A stretch of 64,000 nt of DNA from Mycolicibacterium lutetiense (GTDB taxonomy: Bacteria; Actinomycetota; Actinomycetes; Mycobacteriales; Mycobacteriaceae), in assembly GCF_017876775.1 (NCBI RefSeq), contig NZ_JAGIOP010000002.1, positions 1,426,001-1,490,000 of the forward strand, in the 5' to 3' direction. The translations under genes and the position numbers were made by a program. This document shows, piece after piece, positions 8,063 to 15,720 of this stretch; the stretch's first letter is position 1, and each line of letters opens with the position of its first letter. Under the pieces are notes generated by a model that was not told where the DNA came from, searched no databases, and saw nothing but the letters and a program-made list of their open reading frames with translations.

Positions 8063-9718
8063 GTGCAGTTCACCGTTCCCGTCGTAGCCGAAGCAGTCGC
8101 AGCCGCCATCGGCGACCGCCCGCTGATCGTCCAGGGCGACCGTCGGTTCACCTACCGCCAGATCATGGACCGGTCGAATCAGCTGGCGGCGTATCTGCAT
8201 TCGCGCGGGCTGGGAGCCCAGACCGAACGTGGCGACCTGGCCGGCCACGAGGTAGGTCAGGACCTGCTGGGCATCTACGCCTACAACGGGCCGGAATTCG
8301 TCGAGTCCCTGCTCGGCTCTTTCCGGGCCCGGGTCGCACCGTTCAACGTCAACTATCGCTACGTCAAGAACGAACTGCAGTACCTGCTCGCCGACTCCGG
8401 CGCGTCCGCGCTGGTCTATCACGCGGCCTTCGCACCGCGGGTGGCCGAGGTCCTCCCCGACCTGCCCGCCCTCCGGGTGCTGATCCAGATCGCCGACGAC
8501 TCCGGCAACGAACTGCTCGACGGCGCAGTGGATTACGAGACGATCGTCGGTGATGCCACGGCAGCAGCGCCTCCTGTCCAACCCAACCCCGACGACCTGT
8601 ACGTGCTCTACACCGGCGGCACGACCGGCATGCCCAAGGGCGTGCTGTGGCGCCAGCACGACATATTCATGACCGCGTTCGGTGGGCGCAACATGGTGAC
8701 CGGCGAGAAAGCGCGGTCCGTCGAGGAGATCGTCGGGCGTGCGGTCGACAATCCGGGTACCAAGCTGATGATCCTGCCGCCGCTGATCCACGGCGCGGCA
8801 CAGTGGGCCGCGATGACGGCGATCAGCACCGGCCAAACCCTGGTATTTCCCTCCGTAGTCGACCGTTTCGATGCCGATGACGTGGTCCGCACCATCGAAC
8901 GCGAACAGGTGCTGGTGGCCACGGTGGTGGGTGACGCCATGGCACGCCCGCTCCTGGATGCGATCAAGGCAGGAACTGCGGACGTCTCCTCGCTGTCGGT
9001 CGTCGCCAACGGGGGCGCGCAGCTGACCCCCTACGTCAAACAGCAACTCATCGATGCGAAGGCCAATCTGATCGTCGTCGACGGGGTGGGGTCATCGGAG
9101 ACCGGCGCCCAGATGAGCCACATGTCGGCCCCCGGCGCGGTGTCGACCGGAACCTTCAACGCTGGCCCCGATACCTGTGTGGTCACCGAGGATTTCACCG
9201 CTGTCCTGCCTGCCGGCCACGAGGGGCTGGGTTGGCTGGCGCAGCGGGGGTTCGTGCCGCTGGGCTACAAGGGTGATGCCGCCAAGACCGCGGCGACGTT
9301 CCCGGTGATCGACGGTGTGCGCTACGCGACGCCGGGTGACCGGGCCTGCCACCTGGACAGCGGAGCCGTCGAACTCCTCGGCCGGGATTCGGTCACCATC
9401 AACTCCGGCGGCGAGAAGATCTTCGCCGAGGAGGTCGAATCCGCGATCGCGTCGCATCCGGCGGTGCGGGACGTGGTGGTCACCGGCCGCCCCAGTGAAC
9501 GCTGGGGACAGGAGGTGGTGGCTGTCGTCTGTTTGGCCGAGGAGGCGTTGGCGGACGGCCCCGTAGAGGCCGACGACCTCATCCGGCACGCCGAAACATC
9601 GATCGCCCGCTACAAGCTGCCCAAGGCCGTGGTGTTCCGCCCCGCCATCGAGCGCAGCCCGGCAGGCAAGGCCGATTACCGGTGGGCCCGCGAGCAGGCG
9701 GTCAGCGAAACTTCCTGA
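8063..9718 (+). CDS. acyl-CoA synthetase (FadD-like, AMP-forming)
   Basis: A 551-residue ANL-superfamily ligase. The P-loop YTGGTTGMPKG lies near residues 183-193 followed by VLWRQ, as in the mycobacterial FadD17/FadD19 group acting on sterol side-chain acids. The motif GVGSSETG gives the A5 region, DRACHLDSGAVELLGRDSVTINSGGEKI the hinge A7/A8 region, and SPAGKADYRW the C-terminal catalytic Lys. It follows the isochorismatase-fold gene after 36 bases with a GAGGAG site. It would load an acid intermediate with CoA. The 24487 ligase is a paralogue. Its end overlaps the convergent aldehyde dehydrogenase by 17 bases. Confidence 0.9.
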   Translation: MQFTVPVVAEAVAAAIGDRPLIVQGDRRFTYRQIMDRSNQLAAYLHSRGLGAQTERGDLAGHEVGQDLLGIYAYNGPEFVESLLGSFRARVAPFNVNYRYVKNELQYLLADSGASALVYHAAFAPRVAEVLPDLPALRVLIQIADDSGNELLDGAVDYETIVGDATAAAPPVQPNPDDLYVLYTGGTTGMPKGVLWRQHDIFMTAFGGRNMVTGEKARSVEEIVGRAVDNPGTKLMILPPLIHGAAQWAAMTAISTGQTLVFPSVVDRFDADDVVRTIEREQVLVATVVGDAMARPLLDAIKAGTADVSSLSVVANGGAQLTPYVKQQLIDAKANLIVVDGVGSSETGAQMSHMSAPGAVSTGTFNAGPDTCVVTEDFTAVLPAGHEGLGWLAQRGFVPLGYKGDAAKTAATFPVIDGVRYATPGDRACHLDSGAVELLGRDSVTINSGGEKIFAEEVESAIASHPAVRDVVVTGRPSERWGQEVVAVVCLAEEALADGPVEADDLIRHAETSIARYKLPKAVVFRPAIERSPAGKADYRWAREQAVSETS

Positions 9719-11189
9719 GCCTCGCTGCGGTTCGGCTGCGGGCCCGTCGCAGACTGAGGTCGGCGCTGACCCGCATGGACGCACTGAACGGTCGGGCGGC
9801 CTGGCCCGTGACACTGAATGGCAGGTCGCTGCCGACCACGGTGCGGTAGTGGCTGAACGCATCGAAACCCGCCTTGCCGTGGTAGGCGCCGGTCCCGCTG
9901 CGGCCGACGCCGCCGAACGGGGCATCAGACGGAATCATGTGCGCGGCAAAATCATTGCGGGCCACCCCACCGCTGCGGGTATGGCTGACGAAGTGCCGGA
10001 AGTCGGCGTTGTCGGGGCCGAACCAGTACGCCACCAACGGTGACGGGTTGGCGTTGATGTGGTCGACCGCCTCGGTGAGCCTGGAGTAGCCGCGAACCAT
10101 CAGCACCGGCCCGAACACTTCCTCGCTCGCGATCCGCATCCGGTCGTCCACGTCACGCACGATGGTCGGAGCGATCTTGCGGGAGACCGGATCGGGCAGG
10201 ATCTCCCCCGCCGGCACCACGGAGTCGATTCGGGCTCCGTGCGCGCGGGCGTCGGCGATCAAGCCGACCACCCGGTCGAAATTGGCCTGGTTCACCGAGG
10301 AGCAGTAGTCGGCGTTGTCGATGATGCTGGGAAACATGGCGCTCAGGGCCTTTCGCGCCACCGCGACGAACCGGTCGACCTCAGCATCGGGAACAAAGAC
10401 GTAGTCCGGGCATACACACACCTGACCGCCATTGACCATGCGCGCCTGGGCGATTCGGTTCGCTGCCCGTTCGATGTCGGCGCCGGGTGCCACCACCACG
10501 GGGTTTTTGCCACCCAACTCCAACGTCACCGGCACCAGGTTGTCCGATGCCGCCCGTGCCACCAGAGCCCCGATCGATGGTGAGCCGGTGAAGAAGATGT
10601 GGTCGAACGGTAGGCCCGCGAACTCGGCGGCCACCTCCGGCCCCCCGGTCACCACCTGCAGTTCGGCCGGGTCGAAATACTTCGGCGCGGTCGCCGCCAT
10701 CAGTTCGGCGGTGCGGGGGGTGACCTCCGACATCTTGATCATCACCCGGTTGCCCGCGGCGAATGCCGCTGCGGCCGGCAGCACTGTCAACTGGATCGGG
10801 AAATTCCACGGACCGATCACCCCCACCACACCGAGCGGGCTCGGGACCACTTCGGCGCGCAATCCCGCGAAGCGAGCCGCCCGCATCAGCTTCGTCGCGC
10901 GCATCCATTGCGGCACATGCGCCCTGGTGTGCTCGATGACCGAGAGCATGCCCAGGATCTCGGCGAAGAAGGCCGCCGACCGCGACCGCGATCCGTAGTC
11001 GGCCGCGGTGGCGGCGACGAAATCCTCGGAGTTGTCCAACACCATCGCCAGTAGTCGGTCGATGCGGTTGCGGCGCAAAGCGATATCGGCCGGACCGTCG
11101 GCGATGAACGACCGGCGCTGGACGGCCAGCAGCTCGTCCAGGCCCCCGCGCTGCGGTTGCACCGTTGCCCGCTCCTCGATCGCGCTCAT
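9702..11189 (-). CDS. aldehyde dehydrogenase (coniferyl-aldehyde-dehydrogenase-like)
   Basis: A 495-residue ALDH. LELGGKNP near residues 221-228 carries the general-base Glu, and NGGQVCVCPDY places the nucleophile at Cys258. The short length and the sequence GVGRSGTGAYHGKAGFDAFSH near the C terminus fit class 3-like ALDHs, which oxidise aromatic or long-chain aldehydes with NAD(P). ATG at 11189 is preceded by GAGGGG; an upstream in-frame start at 11330 would run through the promoter region. It is divergent from the SDR gene at 11349. It probably converts an alcohol-derived aldehyde to the acid used by the adjacent ligase. Confidence 0.88.
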   Translation of the reverse strand: MSAIEERATVQPQRGGLDELLAVQRRSFIADGPADIALRRNRIDRLLAMVLDNSEDFVAATAADYGSRSRSAAFFAEILGMLSVIEHTRAHVPQWMRATKLMRAARFAGLRAEVVPSPLGVVGVIGPWNFPIQLTVLPAAAAFAAGNRVMIKMSEVTPRTAELMAATAPKYFDPAELQVVTGGPEVAAEFAGLPFDHIFFTGSPSIGALVARAASDNLVPVTLELGGKNPVVVAPGADIERAANRIAQARMVNGGQVCVCPDYVFVPDAEVDRFVAVARKALSAMFPSIIDNADYCSSVNQANFDRVVGLIADARAHGARIDSVVPAGEILPDPVSRKIAPTIVRDVDDRMRIASEEVFGPVLMVRGYSRLTEAVDHINANPSPLVAYWFGPDNADFRHFVSHTRSGGVARNDFAAHMIPSDAPFGGVGRSGTGAYHGKAGFDAFSHYRTVVGSDLPFSVTGQAARPFSASMRVSADLSLRRARSRTAARLRKFR

Positions 11190-11238
11190 CGATTCCGTCC
11201 CCTCGTCAGGCACGCGCCAGATACTTCCGAAGGTCCCT

Positions 11239-11255
11239 CCGGTAAGGCTCACGGT
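11239..11255. promoter_or_regulatory. weak copy of the ACTGTAA-N3-TTACAGT operator
   Basis: CCGGTAA-GGC-TCACGGT matches at 5/7 and 5/7 positions, 50 bases upstream of the aldehyde dehydrogenase start. Position supports it more than the sequence does. Confidence 0.35.
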
Positions 11256-11318
11256 AGCACCATCACGGAGACGTGAAGTTGATTGTCCGACCGGCCGGAA
11301 TTGTTTACAGTCATCCTT

Positions 11319-11335
11319 ACTGTCGTTCATTCAGT
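11319..11335. promoter_or_regulatory. copy of the ACTGTAA-N3-TTACAGT operator
   Basis: ACTGTCG-TTC-ATTCAGT keeps ACTGT at one end and TCAGT at the other with the correct 7-base spacing, 13 bases before the SDR start. An extra half-site TTTACAGT ends at 11311. Confidence 0.45.
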
Positions 11336-11348
11336 GAGAGGTTGGGGC

Positions 11349-12134
11349 ATGTCGGAAGCCGCACGCAGAATCGTCGTCGTCGGAGCCGGATCCGGAATCG
11401 GGGCGGCCACCGCGGCGCACTTCTTCGAGCGGGGCGACCACGTACTCGCGGTCGACCTGCGCCCAGGCGACACCCCGGCATCGGAGCACGCCACCTGCGA
11501 CCTTCGGGATGCCACCGACATCGCCCGACTGCTCAGTGAGATCGGTGACGGCTGGGACCTTCTCGCGCATGTCGCAGGCGTTCCGGGGACTGCGCCAGCC
11601 GCCGACGTCCTCAACGTCAACTATCTCGGCATGCGATTGATGGCCGAAGGCATGCTGCCCCTGCTGCGCCACGGCGGGTCGATCGTCACGGTGGCCTCGA
11701 CCGCGGCCCTGGGCTGGCAGCAGCGCATCGACACCCTCGACGGCCTCCTCGAACTGACTGACGGTGACGCGGTGGCGCAGTGGCAGACCGGGCAGGATCC
11801 GAATTTCCCGGTCTACACCACGTCCAAGCAGGCCGCGATCCTGTTCGTCAAACGCGTGGCGGGCCCGGCCTGGGCGAAGTACGGGGTGCGGGTCAACACC
11901 GTCAGCCCGGGCCCGGTGGAGACGCCGATCCTGACTGATTTCGAACAGACCATGGGCAAGGACGTGCTGGACCTGGTGCGCGCCACAGTCGGCCGGCACG
12001 CCACCGTCGACGACGTGGTTCCGCTGATCGCCTTCCTGGCCTCACCCGAGGCGCGTTGGATCAATGGTCAGGACATCCACGTCGACGCCGGTTTCATCGC
12101 GTCGATGAGCAACGGGGCGCCCATCCCGCTCTGA
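11349..12134 (+). CDS. short-chain dehydrogenase/reductase
   Basis: A 261-residue classical SDR. The cofactor motif VVGAGSGIG lies at residues 9-17, the Asp in AVDLRPGD suggests NAD preference, VASTAAL carries the catalytic Ser and YTTSK (Tyr156, Lys160) the catalytic pair. NTVSPGPVETPI and NGQDIHVDAGF are family landmarks. A ~30-residue insertion between the Ser and the Tyr (around LGWQQRIDTLDGLLELTDGD) resembles 3-alpha-hydroxysteroid dehydrogenase-type SDRs. ATG at 11349 is chosen because the reading from 11283 runs through the operator. It would oxidise a ring or side-chain alcohol. Confidence 0.85.
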   Translation: MSEAARRIVVVGAGSGIGAATAAHFFERGDHVLAVDLRPGDTPASEHATCDLRDATDIARLLSEIGDGWDLLAHVAGVPGTAPAADVLNVNYLGMRLMAEGMLPLLRHGGSIVTVASTAALGWQQRIDTLDGLLELTDGDAVAQWQTGQDPNFPVYTTSKQAAILFVKRVAGPAWAKYGVRVNTVSPGPVETPILTDFEQTMGKDVLDLVRATVGRHATVDDVVPLIAFLASPEARWINGQDIHVDAGFIASMSNGAPIPL

Positions 12135-12158
12135 CCGTTCGGTCCTGCATAGATTCCG

Positions 12159-12179
12159 TTACTGTAATATTTACAGTAA
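12159..12179. promoter_or_regulatory. best copy of the ACTGTAA-N3-TTACAGT operator
   Basis: TTACTGTAA-TAT-TTACAGTAA is a perfect palindrome with 9-base arms. It lies 45 bases upstream of the P450 start. It defines the consensus used for the other sites. Confidence 0.75.
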
Positions 12180-12223
12180 TATGCATCAGTGTGATCGGTC
12201 CGTTCCGAGTGGTGGGGTGAGCT

Positions 12224-13444
12224 GTGGATAGTCAAGTGCAGGATGTCGCTTCTGACGAGTCCGTCGTCGACACCGCCACCCTGCTACGCGATCCGTACCC
12301 GACGTTCGCCCGGCACCGCGCCCAGCACGGGGTGTTCCGCGGCTCGGTGATGGACTGGTCCAAAACACCGAAATCGATGCTGCCCGAACATCAATTCGCG
12401 GCGGTGTCCTTCGATGCGGTCAACACCGTGTTCCGGGACAGCAAGTCGTTCAACTCGAAGATCTACGACAGCACCATCGGCCTGTTCATCGGCCCCACCA
12501 TGCTGGCCATGGAGGGCAAGACCCACCGCGACCATCGCAACCTGGTGTCCGCTGCCTTCAAGTCACGTTCGCTGCAGCGCTGGGAGCCCGAGGTCGTCCG
12601 CCCGATCTGCGAGGCACTCGTCGACGAGTTCATCGAGGCCGGCAGCGCTGATCTGGTGCGCGACTTCACCTTCGAGTTTCCCACCCGGGTGATCTCCAAG
12701 CTGCTCGGCCTGCCCGAAGAAGACCTGCCATGGTTCCGTCAACGCGCCGTGGAACTGATCAGCTACACAGTGAAGTACAAGCGTGCCTTCGAAGCCTCAG
12801 CGGCATTGAAAGACTATTTCCTCGGCCAGATCGAGTTACGCCGGTCCAAACCCACCGAGGACATCATCGGTGACCTGGTCACCGCCGAGATCGACGGCGA
12901 GAAGCTGACCGACGAAGCCATCTACTCGTTCCTGCGGTTGCTCCTGCCGGCCGGACTGGAGACCACCTACCGGTCCTCGGGCAATCTGATCTATCTGCTG
13001 CTCACCCATCCTGAACAGTTCGCCGCGGTGCAGGCCGACCATGAGCTGATCGGCCAGGCCATCGAGGAGGGGTTGCGCTACGAAACCCCGCTGACCACCG
13101 TGCAACGGTCCACCACGCAGGACACCGAACTGGACGGGGTGGCGCTGCCCGCTGGAGCGGTGATCGACGTCTGCATGGGATCGGCCAACCGCGACGAGAA
13201 CCGCTGGGAGCGCCCGGAGGAGTTCGACATCTTCCGGAAGCGATTGCCACACATCACGTTTGCTGCCGGTGAGCACACCTGCATGGGGTTGCACCTGGCC
13301 CGGATGGAGACCCGGGTGGCGATGGAGAGCCTGCTGTCCCGGGTGCAGAACCTCGAGCTGGTCACCGACGACGACCCACACATCTTCGGTCAGCCATTCC
13401 GCTCCCCCACCGCGATACCCGTCACATTCGAGCCGATCAGCTAG
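12224..13444 (+). CDS. cytochrome P450
   Basis: A 406-residue soluble bacterial P450. The heme-binding loop FAAGEHTCMG places the axial ligand at Cys353; the I-helix motif is LPAGLETTYR near residue 242, and the K-helix ExxR is EGLRYE. A late ALL-type C terminus follows. It needs a ferredoxin and reductase not present in the window. The GTG start at 12224 gives a normal-length protein. The gene is followed after 14 bases by a TetR gene on the same strand and is preceded by the strongest operator copy. It probably hydroxylates the regulon's substrate; the exact compound cannot be told. Confidence 0.93.
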   Translation: MDSQVQDVASDESVVDTATLLRDPYPTFARHRAQHGVFRGSVMDWSKTPKSMLPEHQFAAVSFDAVNTVFRDSKSFNSKIYDSTIGLFIGPTMLAMEGKTHRDHRNLVSAAFKSRSLQRWEPEVVRPICEALVDEFIEAGSADLVRDFTFEFPTRVISKLLGLPEEDLPWFRQRAVELISYTVKYKRAFEASAALKDYFLGQIELRRSKPTEDIIGDLVTAEIDGEKLTDEAIYSFLRLLLPAGLETTYRSSGNLIYLLLTHPEQFAAVQADHELIGQAIEEGLRYETPLTTVQRSTTQDTELDGVALPAGAVIDVCMGSANRDENRWERPEEFDIFRKRLPHITFAAGEHTCMGLHLARMETRVAMESLLSRVQNLELVTDDDPHIFGQPFRSPTAIPVTFEPIS

Positions 13445-13458
13445 AGGGACACGCCGAC

Positions 13459-14157
13459 ATGGTCAGACCCGCAAGCACCCGTGGTCGTCAACGCCGCGAG
13501 CGCGGATCGATCAGTGTCGACGAGATCCTGCGCGGCGCTTTCGAAATCGCCGCTGAGGTGTCGATCGACAACCTCAGCATGCCGCAGCTGGCCCGCCACC
13601 TCGATGTCGGCGTGACCAGCATCTACTGGTATTTCCGCCGCAAGGACGAGTTGCTCGACGCGATGACCGAGCGCGTGCTCCGCGATCACGACCTCAGCGT
13701 GCTGTCCATCGAGGCCGGCACCTGGCGAGAATCCCTGCACGCCCACGCCCACCGGATGCGGGATATGTTCACGGGCAATCCGATTGCGTGCGATCTCATC
13801 CTGATCCGCGGCACCCGAGGCCTTCCGGCGGCGCGCACCGCGCTGGAGAAGATCGAACAGCCCGTGGCCGCCCTGGTGGCTGCCGGCCTCACCGCCAAGC
13901 AGGCATTCGACACCTACACGGCCATCTCGGTACTGGTGCGCAGTTCGTCGGTGCTGCAGCGGCTGCAGAACCGCACCGCCGCGGCACAGTTCCCGCGGGA
14001 GTATTGGGAGCAGGTGATCGACGCCGAGGCAATGCCGTTGATCGCCTCGATTCCCGGGCGTGGCTATCGCATCGGCATGGCCGATGACGGGAACTTCGAC
14101 CACATCCTCGACAGCATTCTCGACCGCGCCGCGTCCCTCTGCCGAGCAGACACTTAG
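13459..14157 (+). CDS. TetR family regulator, paralogue A
   Basis: A 232-residue TetR protein with a basic start (RRERGSISVDEILRGAFEIA), then the helix-turn-helix with DNLSMPQLARHLDVGVTSIY and the sequence YWYFRRKDELLDAM. The C-terminal half has NPIACDLILIRGTRG and ends near RGYRIGMADDGNFDHILDSI. It is clearly related along its whole length to the protein at 31163 (shared RRERGSI, VSIDNLSMP, VGVTSIYWYFR, CDLILIR). It lies directly behind the P450 and probably shares its transcript. Either paralogue may bind the repeated palindrome ACTGTAA-N3-TTACAGT. Confidence 0.88.
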   Translation: MVRPASTRGRQRRERGSISVDEILRGAFEIAAEVSIDNLSMPQLARHLDVGVTSIYWYFRRKDELLDAMTERVLRDHDLSVLSIEAGTWRESLHAHAHRMRDMFTGNPIACDLILIRGTRGLPAARTALEKIEQPVAALVAAGLTAKQAFDTYTAISVLVRSSSVLQRLQNRTAAAQFPREYWEQVIDAEAMPLIASIPGRGYRIGMADDGNFDHILDSILDRAASLCRADT

Positions 14158-15689
14158 CGCCGGGGCAGGCGCCAGCCAATCGTCTTGGTCTCGGTGTACT
14201 GCGCGAACCCCTCTATGCCGCACTGTCTTCCGACGCCGCTGTTCTTGTATCCGCCGAACGGGGCGTCCGCGCCGTAGTACATGCCGCCATTAACGCCAAT
14301 TGCGCCGGTCCTTATCCGCCGGGCGATCCCCATCGCCCGCTCGGATGACGCCGACATCACCGCCCCGGCCAGGCCGAATGCGCTGTCGTTGGCGATGCGC
14401 ACCGCCTCTTCGTCGTCGTCGAACGGGATCATCACCAGTACCGGACCGAACACCTCGTCCTGGGCGATGGCCGATCCTGGGTCCGCCCCGACGATGACGG
14501 TGGGTGCGACGAAGTGTCCGCCGACCAGATACTCAGGCAGCCCGGCGGGCGCCCCACCGCCGACCACGATGTCGGCGCCGTCGCGACGGGCACCGTCGAT
14601 GGCGTCGAGCACCCGCTGCTTCTGCGCCGCACTGATCAGCGGCCCGACCAGCGTGGTCGGCAATGCCGGGTCGCCGACGGGGACCGCTCCGAACGCCATC
14701 GTCACATTCGCGACAGCCTCGTCGAACAGGCTGCGGTGCACCAACATCCGGGTATTGGCCGCGCAGGCCTGCCCTGCGTGCACGCATGCCCCGATCGCGC
14801 CGGGGATGATGTGGCCGGGCTTGGAGTCGTCGAGGACGATCATTGCCGACTTGCCACCGAGTTCGAGGAAGGTGCGTTTCATGGTGTCAGCCCCGACCCG
14901 CATCAGATGCCTGCCGACAGCCGTCGATCCAGTGAACGACACCATGTCGACCCGCGGATCGGTGCCCAACTGTCCGGCCACCTCGTTGGACGGCGTCGGC
15001 ACCACGTTGACGACGCCGGGCGGCATGTCGGTGCGCTCGGCGATCAACCGGCCCAGCCGGGTGGCGTTCCACGGCGTGTTCGGATCGGGTTTGAGCACCA
15101 CGGAGTTGCCTGCGGCCAGCGCCGGGCCGAGCTTGTTGAGGATGACCTCGATCGGGAAGTTCGACGGGGTGATCGCGGCGACCACCCCGACCGCCTCCTT
15201 GACCACGGTGCGGGCGTTGCGCTCACCGAACAGCCCGCCGCCGTCGAGCGTGCGCTCCCAGTCGAATTCGTCGATCAGTCGGGTCGGGTACCGCAGCGCA
15301 TCGGCCAGCGGCCAGTCCAGCTGGGCATTCTCCGTCGTCATCGACGGGCAGCCCACCTCGGCGATCAATTCCTCACGCAGGTGGTCCTTTTCGGACTCGA
15401 TGGCGTCTTGCAGCTGGGCCAGTACACGCTTGCGCAAGCCACGATTGGTGCTCCAGTCGGATTCGTCGAACGCCCGCCGGGCCGCTCCGATCGCAGCGTC
15501 CATGTCCTCCGGACCGGCGGCCGCGGCCGTCCCCAGCGCCAGACCCGTGGCCGGGCTGAGGTTGTCGAATTCGGCACCGGACGCCGCGGCTACCAAATCG
15601 CCATCGATCAGCATGCGCTTCTCGGCGCGGCCGGCGGCACGCCGACCGATGTCCACACTGCTGACGGCCTCGTCCACGACTTCGCTCAC
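14154..15689 (-). CDS. aldehyde dehydrogenase family protein
   Basis: A 511-residue ALDH distinct from the one at 9702. FLELGGKSAMIV near residue 275 holds the Glu and HAGQACAANTRM places the nucleophile at Cys309; PFGGYKNSGVGRQCGIEG is the C-terminal family segment. The start is GTG at 15689 with no good ribosome site, only eight bases downstream of an operator copy, so translation from a leaderless or near-leaderless transcript is possible. Its tail overlaps the convergent TetR gene by four bases. It should oxidise an aldehyde to an acid with NAD(P). Confidence 0.88.
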   Translation of the reverse strand: MSEVVDEAVSSVDIGRRAAGRAEKRMLIDGDLVAAASGAEFDNLSPATGLALGTAAAAGPEDMDAAIGAARRAFDESDWSTNRGLRKRVLAQLQDAIESEKDHLREELIAEVGCPSMTTENAQLDWPLADALRYPTRLIDEFDWERTLDGGGLFGERNARTVVKEAVGVVAAITPSNFPIEVILNKLGPALAAGNSVVLKPDPNTPWNATRLGRLIAERTDMPPGVVNVVPTPSNEVAGQLGTDPRVDMVSFTGSTAVGRHLMRVGADTMKRTFLELGGKSAMIVLDDSKPGHIIPGAIGACVHAGQACAANTRMLVHRSLFDEAVANVTMAFGAVPVGDPALPTTLVGPLISAAQKQRVLDAIDGARRDGADIVVGGGAPAGLPEYLVGGHFVAPTVIVGADPGSAIAQDEVFGPVLVMIPFDDDEEAVRIANDSAFGLAGAVMSASSERAMGIARRIRTGAIGVNGGMYYGADAPFGGYKNSGVGRQCGIEGFAQYTETKTIGWRLPRR

Positions 15690-15696
15690 GCAGGCA

Positions 15697-15713
15697 ACTG
15701 TAACATTTACAGT
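15697..15713. promoter_or_regulatory. perfect copy of the ACTGTAA-N3-TTACAGT operator
   Basis: ACTGTAA-CAT-TTACAGT has two perfect 7-base halves. It fills the 31-base gap between the molybdopterin oxidoreductase stop and the aldehyde dehydrogenase start, so the latter seems to have its own regulated promoter. Confidence 0.72.
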
Positions 15714-15720
15714 AATACCA

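Noticed and set aside
7141..8553. 470-codon plus-strand frame overlapping the Rieske, isochorismatase-fold and ligase genes.
   Set aside because: Arg/Pro-rich shadow frame; three well-supported genes occupy the same DNA.
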